A stretch of 64,000 bases of DNA from Saccharothrix ecbatanensis (GCF_014205015.1 NZ_JACHMO010000001.1:3100001-3164000); one strand, 5' to 3'; positions 53,379 through 62,380 are shown, counted from the first letter of the stretch. Translations and numbers: made by a program. The notes: a model not told the origin generated them from the sequence alone.

Positions 53379-53414
53379 GTGGGGGCCGCCGGGGCGGGAC
53401 CGGGCGGCCCCCAC
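53379..53414. promoter_or_regulatory. Intercistronic stem-loop between binding-protein and permease genes
   Basis: GTGGGGGCCGCC and GGCGGCCCCCAC form a perfect 12-bp stem with a 12-nt loop, 13 nt after the binding-protein stop (minus strand). Such hairpins in sugar ABC operons stabilise the upstream message or cause partial termination, so the binding protein is made in excess. Confidence 0.65.
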
Positions 53415-53427
53415 CACCCATCGAGAG

Positions 53428-54762
53428 CTACTTGAAGAACTTGGGCGCGTTCTGCGCGATGGTCGAGTCCATGGTGGACGTGAACTCCGCCGGCGTGGTG
53501 CCGCCTTGGACCAGCAGCACCAGTTCCTGCTGCAACCGGGTGTTCGAGGTCGGGTCGAGCTGGGTGTCCCACGGCATCGCGAGCTTCGACCCCAGGTCGT
53601 TCGACTGCTCGATCGCCTTGCGGTACAACGGGGTCGCGTTCGCCGGGATCGTGGTCCGCACGTCCTTGGTCGGCGACAGGGCGCCGGTGGCGGCGTACTC
53701 GGCGGGGTAGCGCTCCAGCGCGAACTTCAGGAAGTCGCGGACCAGCGGGTCGAACGTGGCCGAGTTGACCGCCATGCCGATGCCCGAGCTGACCACGTAC
53801 TCGTTGGCCGCGGTGACCGAGTCGGGGCCGGCGGGCACGGTGAAGTAGTCAATCTCGTCACGCACGGCCGGGTTCAGCTCGTCCGTGGCGAGGCTCGCCA
53901 GCTCCCAGGTGCCGATGTTGTAGAGGGCGGCCTTGCCCGAGGTGAAGAGGTTCTGGGCATCGGAGTAGCCCTGCGACGAGAAGCCCTCCTGGAAGCACTG
54001 GGCCTTGCCCAGCTCGCTGAGCCAGGTCACCGCCTTCTGGCCGGCGGGGTCGGCGAACGTCGCCTCGCCCTTCTTCAACTTCTGCACGTAGTCGGGACCG
54101 GCGACCCGGAACGGCTGGTAGGCGGCGTACCGCTCCAGCGGCCACTGGTCCTGCCCGTTGAGCGCGAACGGCGTGATGCCCGCCTTGCGCAGCGCCGTGC
54201 ACATCGCCGGGATGTCGTCCAGCGACTTCGGCGGCTCGACGTCGGCCTGCCGGAGCAGCGCCTTGTTGTACCAGAAGAACTCCAGCTCGAACTGGAACGG
54301 GATCATGTGCAGCGACCCGTCGTCGAAGCGCTGGTAGTTCAACGCGTTCGGGCGGTAGTCGTCGTGCACGCCCACGCTCTTGAGCAGCTTCTCCGCGTCG
54401 AGCATCCGGCCCTGCTTGGCGAGCTTGCGCGCGAACGGCGTCGCGTCGGTGTCGAACAGCTCGGGCAACTTGTTCGCGGCGGCCAACGTCTCGTACTTCT
54501 GGATGTAGGACGGCCGGTCGGGCGTCGTGATGAGGTTCAGCTTGAAGCCCGCGTGGTCCTTCGCGTAGTCATCGGCGAGCTTCCGCATGATCGTGATCAC
54601 CGCGCCGTCGGCCGGCCGTGACAGCAGCCAGGAGATCTCGCGGGGCACGATGTCGCCCTTCGGGTCCACATCGGACGCGTCGCCCGCCTTCTGGCCGCCG
54701 CCGCACGCGGCGAGCACGATCGCGGCGACGGCCGTCGCGGCAATCGCGGTGAAGTTCTTCAT
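53428..54762 (-). CDS. Sugar ABC transporter substrate-binding lipoprotein, fructan operon
   Basis: 444 residues. Signal peptide with lipobox VLAAC-GGG (Cys ~20), then a family 1 solute-binding fold (FELEFFWYNKALLRQADVEP, ~155-174). Between the GH32 enzyme and permeases. Presumed ligand: levan- or inulin-type oligosaccharide (inferred from context). A shared ATPase elsewhere is needed. Confidence 0.9.
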   Translation of the reverse strand: MKNFTAIAATAVAAIVLAACGGGQKAGDASDVDPKGDIVPREISWLLSRPADGAVITIMRKLADDYAKDHAGFKLNLITTPDRPSYIQKYETLAAANKLPELFDTDATPFARKLAKQGRMLDAEKLLKSVGVHDDYRPNALNYQRFDDGSLHMIPFQFELEFFWYNKALLRQADVEPPKSLDDIPAMCTALRKAGITPFALNGQDQWPLERYAAYQPFRVAGPDYVQKLKKGEATFADPAGQKAVTWLSELGKAQCFQEGFSSQGYSDAQNLFTSGKAALYNIGTWELASLATDELNPAVRDEIDYFTVPAGPDSVTAANEYVVSSGIGMAVNSATFDPLVRDFLKFALERYPAEYAATGALSPTKDVRTTIPANATPLYRKAIEQSNDLGSKLAMPWDTQLDPTSNTRLQQELVLLVQGGTTPAEFTSTMDSTIAQNAPKFFK

Positions 54763-54795
54763 CGCCCTTCCATCTCCTTTGACAGGGGTGAGTGT

Positions 54796-56232
54796 TCAGA
54801 CGTCGGCACGGGTGCGCACCTCGAAGTCGCGGACGGTCGCGCCGCCCTCGCCGAGGAAGACGCCGACGCGGCCTTCCGGGCGGTCGTAGATCCGGGTGCT
54901 GAGCGCGACCCGGCGGTCGAGGACCACGACGCACAGGTCGCCGTCGACCACGAGTTCGAGGGTGTGCTCCCCCGCCGGCAGGTCGCACGGTCGCTCCAGC
55001 TCGATCTCGAACGGGACGTCGCCCGAGACCTGCCACTGCGCGTCACCGGTGGACGCGCGCGGCCAGCGGTCGAACACGAGCCGACCGCGTTTCGGCTCCA
55101 GCCGCACGACGTACGACCGGTCGCCATCCGCGGTGGACCTCAGCAGCAGGCCGCACTCCGTGGTGCCGGGCTCGATGTCCAGCACCACCTTCGCGTAGAA
55201 CCGGCGAGGGGCGTCGTCGGCCGAGACGACCGCCGCGTACCCGTCCGGGGCGTGCAGCCTGGTGGGCAGTGGGGGGTCGAACGTCGGTGTGGCGGCTTCG
55301 GTGAAGCTGTCCACCAGTTCGTCGGGGAAGCCGAACGCCAGCGTGCCGTCGGTGTTCTGGCGGGCCTCCAGCACGGACAGCGTGCCCGCCCACTGCCAGG
55401 GGCCGTCGTCGCGCTGCCCCTCACGGGTGGCGATCCAGCCGAAGAAGAACCGCCGGCCGTCGCGTTCGGCGGTCTTGGAGGCGTAGAACGCGCGGCCGTC
55501 GACGGTGTCGTGCTGGGGCACGGTCCACGGGCCGTCCGGGCTCCTCGCCATGCGGTAGCGGGTGGTGAAGGACTCGGTGAACTCCGAGTACACGAGGTAC
55601 CACCAGTCGCCCCACTGGAAGACGTCCGGGCACTCGTGCGTGACGTACCGGCGCGGGTCCCAGAACGGCGGCGCGGGTTCCCACGTCACCAGGTCGGTGG
55701 AGACGCACTGGGCGATCACGCCGCGGCGGCGCTCGGGCCCGGCGGTGTGCCGTGCGGCGAGCAGCATGCGCCACTGGCCGGTCCGGTCGTCGCGGAAGAC
55801 GAACGGGTCGCGCCAGTCGGCGGACTCGTAGCCGTCGGCGGCGCCGAAGGTCCGCTCGGGGTGCTTGACCCAGGTCGCCATGCCATCGGTGCTGGTCGCG
55901 TGCATGACGAGCTGGAGCGGGAGGCCGTCGGCGCCGAGGCGGTCCGGGTTCTGGCCGGTGTAGAACAGGTGGTGCGTGCCCTGGTCGTCACGGACGACGC
56001 TGCCGGTGTACGCGTTGAAGTCCGCGTCGTCGGGGCCGCCGTTGGGCAGCGCCACACCGTGGTCCTCGAACCGGGCGAGGTCCTTGGTGATGACGAGGCG
56101 CCACGGCGTGCCCGACTTCGGGCTGTCGCGGACCTCGTGCAGGTAGAAGAGCCAGAACCTGCCGTCCTCCTGGAACGGGATGACGTCGCCGACCCATCCG
56201 TCGTCGGGCTGGAAGAACACCGGTTGTGCCAT
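54796..56232 (-). CDS. GH32-family fructanase-like enzyme, divergent
   Basis: 478 residues. The nucleophile block is unusual: the normal WMNDPNG is replaced by GWVGDVIPFQ (~12-21) with Asp kept. SADWRDPFVF (~138) holds the transition-state Asp and THECPDVFQW (~197) the acid/base Glu. C-terminal beta-sandwich ~320-478 (FYAKVVLDIEPGTTECGLLL). No signal peptide. First gene of the fructan operon, behind LacI-type sites. It belongs to the GH32 side group near levan/inulin-processing enzymes; exact reaction unknown. Confidence 0.82.
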   Translation of the reverse strand: MAQPVFFQPDDGWVGDVIPFQEDGRFWLFYLHEVRDSPKSGTPWRLVITKDLARFEDHGVALPNGGPDDADFNAYTGSVVRDDQGTHHLFYTGQNPDRLGADGLPLQLVMHATSTDGMATWVKHPERTFGAADGYESADWRDPFVFRDDRTGQWRMLLAARHTAGPERRRGVIAQCVSTDLVTWEPAPPFWDPRRYVTHECPDVFQWGDWWYLVYSEFTESFTTRYRMARSPDGPWTVPQHDTVDGRAFYASKTAERDGRRFFFGWIATREGQRDDGPWQWAGTLSVLEARQNTDGTLAFGFPDELVDSFTEAATPTFDPPLPTRLHAPDGYAAVVSADDAPRRFYAKVVLDIEPGTTECGLLLRSTADGDRSYVVRLEPKRGRLVFDRWPRASTGDAQWQVSGDVPFEIELERPCDLPAGEHTLELVVDGDLCVVVLDRRVALSTRIYDRPEGRVGVFLGEGGATVRDFEVRTRADV

Positions 56233-56251
56233 CTGCGCTGGTTACCCGTCT

Positions 56252-56265
56252 GCTTAAACGTTTGA
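56252..56265 (+). promoter_or_regulatory. LacI-type site 1 upstream of the fructan operon
   Basis: GCTTAAACGTTTGA, 20 nt upstream of the first GH32 gene start. The TTAAACG core with partial dyad symmetry is typical for LacI-family operators. The same 14-mer, with two mismatches, occurs inverted at 56299-56312. Confidence 0.65.
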
Positions 56266-56298
56266 CCAGGCGGACGGTAGCCCACGTCACAGGCCAGA

Positions 56299-56312
56299 TC
56301 AAGCGTTTAACC
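56299..56312 (-). promoter_or_regulatory. LacI-type site 2 upstream of the fructan operon
   Basis: On the minus strand GGTTAAACGCTTGA, 12 of 14 identical to site 1 and in opposite orientation, 47 bp centre to centre. Two sites at this spacing could bracket the promoter and allow repression by the operon's own LacI protein. Confidence 0.65.
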
Positions 56313-56510
56313 ACACCGACACAGGAGCTGCCGGTTCGTGTGCGGAGCGTGTTCGCAGCGGGAGCGGTCGGCCGAGGCGGCATTGGCTCGCGAGGTGGTC
56401 GCGACCGTCAGGAATAGTAGTTGAAATCAGAAATATTCAGGATCGCGGACGCCCACCGCACAAACCCTCACATTTGTCGACGAAGGCGGTGGCACCGGAT
56501 TCAACGGCCC

Positions 56511-56771
56511 TCAGTCATCGTCGTCATCGCCTTCGCCGGCCTCGGCGCCGCGACGGGGAACGTGAGGAGGATTCGACGGCGGATCGGCGATCGGGGTGGC
56601 CGTTTCCGCAGTCGTCGAGGTGATCGCCGCGCTGGTCCGCGGGTTCCCCGGGGTGCCGACCGTGACCATGGGGGCAGTGCCCGACTCCACCTCGACCAGG
56701 GACAACACGGCGGCCAGTGACACGGTCACGGCCAGGCACGTGACGACCGCCCAGAGCCAGACGAACCGCAT
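56511..56771 (-). CDS. Small single-helix membrane protein with acidic tail
   Basis: About 86 residues: one membrane helix (~3-26, WLWAVVTCLAVTVSLAAVLS), a Thr/Pro-rich extracytoplasmic stretch and a C-terminal run GEGDDDDD. The start at 56771 is favoured by GGGAGGTGA upstream; ATG at 56804 would add 11 residues. No family recognised. Could be membrane-anchored or, less likely, secreted. Confidence 0.55.
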   Translation of the reverse strand: MRFVWLWAVVTCLAVTVSLAAVLSLVEVESGTAPMVTVGTPGNPRTSAAITSTTAETATPIADPPSNPPHVPRRGAEAGEGDDDDD

Positions 56772-56977
56772 CGACGCGGTCACCTCCCACTTGTGAATTC
56801 CCATGACGCACGGGGCTTCACACCGTAGCAGTGCACTGGTCGAATACGCACAGAAGTCGGGCTGCCTCCATTCGGGGAATTCTCACCGCGGAAACGTTTG
56901 TTCGCTCAAGTGAACCGCGCGGGGCGCACCGTGTCCAGGTGCGCCCCGCGGGTCGCCGGGGTCAACGGTGGCACTCC

Positions 56978-58507
56978 TCAATGAACGCCATCGTTTCGCA
57001 GGTTCCTGTGCGCACCCGGCGGCAATGCGGTCGTGACCTTCGCTCCCTCCTTCCCACGCTGCCGTGCCCAGTCGTCCACCACGCCGTGGCAGGTCCTGTC
57101 GAGGTGGGTCAGGGAGGTCATGTCCAGGTGGACGACGTCGTCGCGCACGGCGTCGAGCGCGGCCTGGAGCTTCGGCACGGTCAGGAACGTCGCGCTGCCG
57201 CCGAACACCAGCTCGACCCCGCCACCGGACGCGAGCCCGCGGGTCGCGGTCAGCCGCGACATCTGCCACGCCAGCTTGAACAGTGCCGCCACCAGGCCGA
57301 TGACCACGCCTTCCAGCAGGTCCGTGGCGAGGATGGCGCACGTCGTGACGATCAGCACCGCGGCCTCGCCCCGGTCGTGCCGCCACAGCTGTGGCACCTG
57401 TCGCGGGTTCAGCAGCTTCCAGCCGCTGAACACCAGGATCGCCGCGAGCACCGTGATCGGCACCAGCCTGAGCACACCGGGCGCGAGCACTGCGAACGCC
57501 AGCATCCACACGCCGTGCAGCACCCGCGACAGCTTGGTGCGCGCGCCGGCGTGGACGTTGGCCGCGCTGCGCACCACCACGGCGGTGAGCGGGATCCCGC
57601 CCAGGAAGCCGGAGACGACGTTGCCCGTGCCCTGGGCGAGCAGTTCCTTGTTGTACCGGGTTTTCGGGCCGTTGTGCATGCGGTCGACGGCCGTCGCCCC
57701 GAACAGGCTCTCCGCCGACCCGATCAACGCGAAGACCAGCATGGTGCCGAGTACCGCGGGCGACATCAACGCGCCGGCCGACTCGGCGGTCGGCAGGTGC
57801 ACCGCGTCGAGCAGGACCCCGACGGAGAGCATGCGCACGTCGGCGTGGAGGAACGCGGCCAGCGCCGCCACCACCAGCACCGCGGCGAGCGGGCCCGGGA
57901 CCACGCGCAGCGCCTTCGGCGCCCGTCCCCAGAACGCGATCACGACCAGCCCGCACACTCCGAGCAGCAACGCACCGCGTGCGGCCGGATCACCGGAAGC
58001 ACCTTGGAGCAGCGCGGGGAGCCCGATCAGGTTGTGCACCGCGTCGCCCGGCGCCTTGCGGTCGGCGAGCGCGTAGGCCTGGCCGAGGATGATCAACAGG
58101 CCGATGCCCGCCAGCATCCCGGCGACCACCGACGACGCCATGGCCTGGAACCACTTCCCGAGCCGGGCCAGCCCCATCAGGATCTGCAACACGCCCGAGC
58201 CGAGCACGATCATGCCCAGGGTCGCGGTCCCGTGGGTCTGCACGGCGTCGAACACGAGCACCGCGAGCCCGGCCGCCGGTCCACTGACCTGGAGCGAGCT
58301 GCCGGGCATCATGCCGGTCACGAGCCCGCCGACGATGGCGGTGATGATCGCGGCTTCCGGGGTGACCCCGGAAGCGACCGCGATGCCGATGCACAGCGGC
58401 AGCGCGACGAGGAACACGACGAGCGAGGCCAGCACGTCCGACCGGTAGCGGCCTACGAGGTCGACGAGTTGGTGTTTGGACGGTTCGACGGAGATGTTGA
58501 GGGTCAT
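56978..58507 (-). CDS. SulP-family anion transporter with STAS domain
   Basis: 509 residues. Transmembrane SulP core with the entry motif SLVVFLVALPLCIGIAVASG (~28-47), ~12 membrane spans, and a short C-terminal STAS domain (~425-509). It is encoded directly before (upstream-coupled to) a beta-carbonic anhydrase, 27 nt apart, the arrangement of bicarbonate-transporting SulP systems (BicA-like). Bicarbonate uptake is thus more likely than sulfate. Confidence 0.88.
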   Translation of the reverse strand: MTLNISVEPSKHQLVDLVGRYRSDVLASLVVFLVALPLCIGIAVASGVTPEAAIITAIVGGLVTGMMPGSSLQVSGPAAGLAVLVFDAVQTHGTATLGMIVLGSGVLQILMGLARLGKWFQAMASSVVAGMLAGIGLLIILGQAYALADRKAPGDAVHNLIGLPALLQGASGDPAARGALLLGVCGLVVIAFWGRAPKALRVVPGPLAAVLVVAALAAFLHADVRMLSVGVLLDAVHLPTAESAGALMSPAVLGTMLVFALIGSAESLFGATAVDRMHNGPKTRYNKELLAQGTGNVVSGFLGGIPLTAVVVRSAANVHAGARTKLSRVLHGVWMLAFAVLAPGVLRLVPITVLAAILVFSGWKLLNPRQVPQLWRHDRGEAAVLIVTTCAILATDLLEGVVIGLVAALFKLAWQMSRLTATRGLASGGGVELVFGGSATFLTVPKLQAALDAVRDDVVHLDMTSLTHLDRTCHGVVDDWARQRGKEGAKVTTALPPGAHRNLRNDGVH

Positions 58508-58534
58508 GGGGGTCTCCGAGGGCGTGGTGGCGGT

Positions 58535-59134
58535 TCAGAGCGAGACCAGGAAGCCATCGCGGAGTTGTCTGACCTCTCCGGTGTCCACCTCGTAGAACCA
58601 CCCGTGCACGCGAAGGCGACCATCCGAAACCCGGCGGTTCACCTCCGGGTAGGTGTGCAGGTTCGCCAACTGGGTGGCCAGGTGGCGGATCACCGCGCCG
58701 GTCAACGCCGGGTCGTCCGCTTCTTCGGCCGACAGCGACTCCCGACCGATGCCGTTGCCGTGCACCCACTGGCGCACGGCGGGGACGAGCGTGAGGTCGT
58801 CGCCGCGCACGGCCGCGCCCACCGCGCCGCAGTGCGAGTGGCCGCAGACGACGATGTCGCGAACGCCGAGGATGTTCACCGCGTATTCAATGGTCGCGCT
58901 CGCCGAGCACGGTTGACTCGTCGTGTACGGGCTGATGACGTTGCCGGCGGTGCGGTACTCGAACAGCTTGCCTGGTTCGGCGCCGGTGATGAGGTTCGGC
59001 ACCACCCGTGAGTCCGAACAGGACACGAACAGCACGGTTGGCCATTGACCGTGGGCGAAAGCCGCGAGGCGAGGGCCCCAGGTGCGTTGGAACGTGGTGA
59101 CGTCGATGTCGAGCACGTCTGCGCCGCCTTTCAT
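58535..59134 (-). CDS. Beta-class carbonic anhydrase
   Basis: 199 residues. Zinc ligands Cys39 (VSCSDSR), His99 and Cys102 (CGHSHCGA), with the Asp41-Arg43 dyad of the SDSR motif. Hydrates CO2 to bicarbonate. First gene of the pair with the SulP transporter. A direct-repeat site of two-component type lies ~70-90 nt upstream of its start. Confidence 0.94.
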   Translation of the reverse strand: MKGGADVLDIDVTTFQRTWGPRLAAFAHGQWPTVLFVSCSDSRVVPNLITGAEPGKLFEYRTAGNVISPYTTSQPCSASATIEYAVNILGVRDIVVCGHSHCGAVGAAVRGDDLTLVPAVRQWVHGNGIGRESLSAEEADDPALTGAVIRHLATQLANLHTYPEVNRRVSDGRLRVHGWFYEVDTGEVRQLRDGFLVSL

Positions 59135-59201
59135 CGGGAGGGGGAGTTCCGACGATGGCCGCTCACAGTGACCGCGGGAATACGGAGAAGGCGGATATCG
59201 G

Positions 59202-59223
59202 GTCGTTTTAGGGTCGTTTTAAG
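59202..59223 (-). promoter_or_regulatory. 11-nt direct repeat, candidate response-regulator site (carbonic anhydrase promoter)
   Basis: Minus strand reads CTTAAAACGAC then CCTAAAACGAC, two copies at an exact 11-nt step, the geometry bound by OmpR/PhoB-type dimers. It lies upstream of the carbonic anhydrase gene and overlaps the stop of the kinase gene. A similar pair (CTTAAAA core) lies upstream of the response-regulator gene. Confidence 0.5.
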
Positions 59224-60481
59224 ACGCGCGGGCGAATGCCAGCACGACCTGGGCGCCGCCCAGCGGCGACCGGCGCAAGCGCACCACTCCCCCGGTGGCC
59301 TCGACGACCCGACGCGCGATGTCCAGGCCCAGCCCGGTCGAGCCGCTCGACGGCCGTGGTGCGTTCGACGGGTCGGGGAAGCCTGGGCCCGCGTCGTCCA
59401 CCGCGAGCGTCACCCTGTGCCCGTCCGCGTGCACCGTCACCCTGAACTCGGTGCCCGGCTGGGTGTGCCGGAACACGTTGCCGATGAGGATGTCCACCAC
59501 GGCGGCGATGTCCTCCCGGGCAACCGGCACCGGCGCCGGGGCGTCCGGGCAGCGCACCGAGTGCCGCCGCCGTTCGTCATCCGCCAGCGGCGACCAGAAC
59601 CCGGTCCGTTCGGCGACCACGGCCGCGAGGTCGCACGACGTGCCCGCGGCCGTTGTGGCAGCGGGTCGGGAGGCATCGCGGATCATCCGGTCGAGTTCCT
59701 CGTCGAGGTGGCGGGCGGCTCGCAGCACGCGGTCGACGCCGGGGCCGCGGAGGTTCTCCACGTCGATCCGCAACGCCGTCAGCGGGGTGCGGAGTCGGTG
59801 CGACAGGTCCGCGGCACGGGATCGCTCGACGGCGAGCAGTGCGGTGATGCGCTCGGCCATGAGGTTGAACGTGAGCGCGACGTCGACCAACTCCGGCGGG
59901 CCGGTCGGGTCAATGCGCTCCACCAGATCACCCCGCCCGAAGCGGTGCGCCGCCATCGCGAGGCGGCGCACCGAGCCGACGAGGCCGAGCGCGAGCCGGT
60001 CCACCAGCAGCACCGCGCCCGTGACCATGGCGATGACGACGGCCGCGAGCATCGCCCACACCCGGCCCACACCGCGCTCCAGCTGTTCCTCGGCCAGGAA
60101 CACCTCCGCCACGAACGTCTCCTCGCCCAGCCGCACCGGTCTGAGCAGCACGACGCCATTCGCCACGGGTTCGACGAGCGGCCCGTTCCGCGCGGCGTCG
60201 ACCTGCGGGCCGCGCGCACGCGGGGCGCCCACCGGCCCGTCGGGCGTGTACACCGACACGGCGTGCCCGGAAACGGCGACGACCTCGGCCAACCCACGTG
60301 CGATGGCACTTCGTCCGTCGGCAGTGGCAATGACGCCGACCACGGCTGTCACGGAACGTTCGGCATCGGCGAGAGCGGCGCGGCGCGCGACCTCGCGCGT
60401 GACCACCGCCAGCGGCACGAGGACCGCGACCAGGATGGCCGACGCGCACGCCAGCGCCACCAGCACCAGCGCCCGTCTCAT
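59219..60481 (-). CDS. Two-component sensor histidine kinase
   Basis: 420 residues. Membrane helix ~4-27, extracytoplasmic sensor (~30-145), second helix ~146-168, HAMP (~170-225), H-box ADLSHRLRTPLTALRID with the phospho-His (~243), N-box DILIGNVFRHTQ (~335) and G-boxes DDAGPGFPD / GSTGLGLDIARRV. Overlaps the regulator gene by 4 nt. Signal unknown. Confidence 0.92.
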   Translation of the reverse strand: MRRALVLVALACASAILVAVLVPLAVVTREVARRAALADAERSVTAVVGVIATADGRSAIARGLAEVVAVSGHAVSVYTPDGPVGAPRARGPQVDAARNGPLVEPVANGVVLLRPVRLGEETFVAEVFLAEEQLERGVGRVWAMLAAVVIAMVTGAVLLVDRLALGLVGSVRRLAMAAHRFGRGDLVERIDPTGPPELVDVALTFNLMAERITALLAVERSRAADLSHRLRTPLTALRIDVENLRGPGVDRVLRAARHLDEELDRMIRDASRPAATTAAGTSCDLAAVVAERTGFWSPLADDERRRHSVRCPDAPAPVPVAREDIAAVVDILIGNVFRHTQPGTEFRVTVHADGHRVTLAVDDAGPGFPDPSNAPRPSSGSTGLGLDIARRVVEATGGVVRLRRSPLGGAQVVLAFARAS

Positions 60482-61200
60482 GCCTGCTCGACCAGTCGGA
60501 ACCCCACCCCGCGCACGGTCAGCAGGTGGCGCGGGACGGCGGCGCTCTCCCCGAGCTTGCGCCGCAGCCACGACACGTGGACGTCGACGCTCTGCTCGCG
60601 GCCGGAGTGGTCCCGCCCCCACACGGCGGCGACCAGTTCCGCGCGCGGCACCACCCGGTCACGGTGCTCGGCCAGGTACCGCAGGACGTCGAACTCCTTG
60701 CGGTTGAGCGCCACCGGTCTACCGTCGACGTGCACCTGCCGCAGCCCGAGGTCGATCAGGAGCGCGCCGAGGGAGACGACGCGCGGTCCGGATTCGCCTG
60801 ATCCGCGCACGCGGCGCAGCACCGCGCCCATCCGGGCGAGCAGCACCGGCACCGAGAACGGCTTGACCAGGTAGTCGTCCGCCCCGGCGTTGAGCAACTG
60901 CACCACGCGCAGTTCGTCACGGCGTGCGGTCGCGACCACCACGGGCACGTTGCTCGCACCGCGCATCATGCGCAGGGCGTCCGCTCCGTCCAGGTCCGGC
61001 AGGCCGAGGTCGAGCAGCACGATGTCGGGCTCGTCGTGGGCGATGACCCGGAGGGCTTCCAACGCGGTGAACACGCCGCGAGATCGGTAGCCCGCGCCGC
61101 GCAGCGCTTCGACCAGCGCGGTCGACAGGTCCGGGTCGTCCTCCACCACCAGCACCGACGGGGCGGGTCCGAACGTCGACTGGCCGTGACGGGAATTCAT
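60478..61200 (-). CDS. OmpR-family response regulator
   Basis: 240 residues. Receiver domain with acidic pair VVEDDPD, phospho-acceptor Asp in DIVLLDLGLPDLDG (~60-73) and Lys in DDYLVKPF; C-terminal winged helix with RVVPRAELVAAVWG and SVDVHVSWLRRKLGE. ATG at 61200 gives the normal length; the frame is open upstream. Likely binds the 11-nt direct repeats at 61332 and 59202. Confidence 0.93.
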   Translation of the reverse strand: MNSRHGQSTFGPAPSVLVVEDDPDLSTALVEALRGAGYRSRGVFTALEALRVIAHDEPDIVLLDLGLPDLDGADALRMMRGASNVPVVVATARRDELRVVQLLNAGADDYLVKPFSVPVLLARMGAVLRRVRGSGESGPRVVSLGALLIDLGLRQVHVDGRPVALNRKEFDVLRYLAEHRDRVVPRAELVAAVWGRDHSGREQSVDVHVSWLRRKLGESAAVPRHLLTVRGVGFRLVEQA

Positions 61201-61331
61201 TGGTCTGCTCCGTCTGCTCGTTCCGGGGGCGGCGGCACGATGCGGCTGCCCATCGTGCCGGGAACACCCGGAATCCGGCAAATTGGCACATACCCGTCCG
61301 TCGACTGCTCGTTTGACAAATCTCTTTCAGT

Positions 61332-61353
61332 CTTAAAAGTACCTTAAAAATCA
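61332..61353 (+). promoter_or_regulatory. 11-nt direct repeat, candidate response-regulator site (regulator/USP promoter region)
   Basis: CTTAAAAGTAC followed at once by CTTAAAAATCA, an 11-nt direct repeat in the AT-rich divergent gap between the response regulator and the universal stress protein. Shares the CTTAAAA core with the repeat upstream of carbonic anhydrase. A TTGACA hexamer at 61313-61318 precedes it on the plus strand. Confidence 0.5.
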
Positions 61354-61425
61354 CCGGTAATGACTTGACGACAACAGGCTGCGGTCCGACTATTCCGGCG
61401 GGGGCATCGTTTGCGAGGAGGCGTG

Positions 61426-61884
61426 ATGGAAGCCAGTCGAATTGTCGTCGGCTTTGACAACTCGGTGGCCGGTGCCGCAGCTCTGAAGTGGGCGATACGT
61501 CATACGCGGGACGGTGGGGTGGTGGTCGCGGTGTCGGTGTGCGGCATCCGCACACCCACCGGCAGCACAGACCTCTTCCACACCGCGCGGCTGCGCATGA
61601 TCGACGACGCCGTGGCGCGGATGCGGCAGGACCCGAGCGTGAGCGTCGAGCAGTCGGTGCTCGACGGCGAACCGGGCCCGACGCTCGTGGGGCTTGCGGA
61701 GGAAGCCGACAGCCTGGTACTCGGCCGCCACGGGTACAGCCGGCGCGGGACGACGATCTTCGGGTCGGTGATCAGACACTGCCTGCAACACGCGACGTGC
61801 CCGGTCGTCGTGGTGCCGGTCGGGGCGGACCACACGGCCCGCACGATCCTCAGTGGACAGTCCTCAGAAGACGGTCCTCAGTAG
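61426..61884 (+). CDS. Universal stress protein (UspA family)
   Basis: 152 residues, single Usp domain. N-terminal IVVGFDNSVAGAAALKWA (~6-23), and the ATP-binding G-2x-G-9x-G(S/T) signature as GRHGYSRRGTTIFGSV (~104-119). ATG chosen because GAGGAG lies 5 nt upstream. Divergent from the two-component operon and possibly under the same regulator. Confidence 0.87.
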   Translation: MEASRIVVGFDNSVAGAAALKWAIRHTRDGGVVVAVSVCGIRTPTGSTDLFHTARLRMIDDAVARMRQDPSVSVEQSVLDGEPGPTLVGLAEEADSLVLGRHGYSRRGTTIFGSVIRHCLQHATCPVVVVPVGADHTARTILSGQSSEDGPQ

Positions 61885-61960
61885 ACTCAGGATCTTGATA
61901 TCCGGGTGCTGGAGGTTGCGGGCGGGGACCGGTCCCCGCCGGGCTCGTTACCGTGTGCGC

Positions 61961-62380
61961 ATGATCCGACGAGCGGTGGTCGTCGTTACGGCGGCGTTGG
62001 TGGCCTCTGGTTGCTCCTCGAGTGGTGGCCCGTCCATCGCGGAGCCGACCACCACGACCACCACGACCACCATCACGACGACGACGACGACGACGACGAC
62101 AACCACGACCACGACCACCAACCCGCCCGTGGGCGGGGAACAGCAGCTGTGTGCCGACCTGGCGTCCATCGACCTGTCGAATCCGCAGCAACTGCTCACG
62201 ATCAAGCTGCCCAGAACGACGGACTCCACCTTCGACGTGCCGTTGGCCTTCCTGGCAGCAAGGCTCACCGCGCTCGAGTCCGCGCTCAACGCCGGCACCA
62301 ACCCGGCCTATCCGACGCAGGACGCGGCGAACGCGGCGACAAGTGTGCTGGACGCGTGCCGGCAGGGCGGCTACCTGTAG
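61961..62380 (+). CDS. Small lipoprotein with long polythreonine linker
   Basis: About 139 residues. Lipobox VASGC-SSS (Cys ~18), then a run of ~24 threonines broken by one Ile (residues ~30-53), then a helical domain with two Cys (QLCADL ... VLDACRQ) that could form a disulfide. The Thr tract is encoded by ACC/ACG triplets and may vary in length. Function unknown. Confidence 0.7.
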   Translation: MIRRAVVVVTAALVASGCSSSGGPSIAEPTTTTTTTTITTTTTTTTTTTTTTTNPPVGGEQQLCADLASIDLSNPQQLLTIKLPRTTDSTFDVPLAFLAARLTALESALNAGTNPAYPTQDAANAATSVLDACRQGGYL

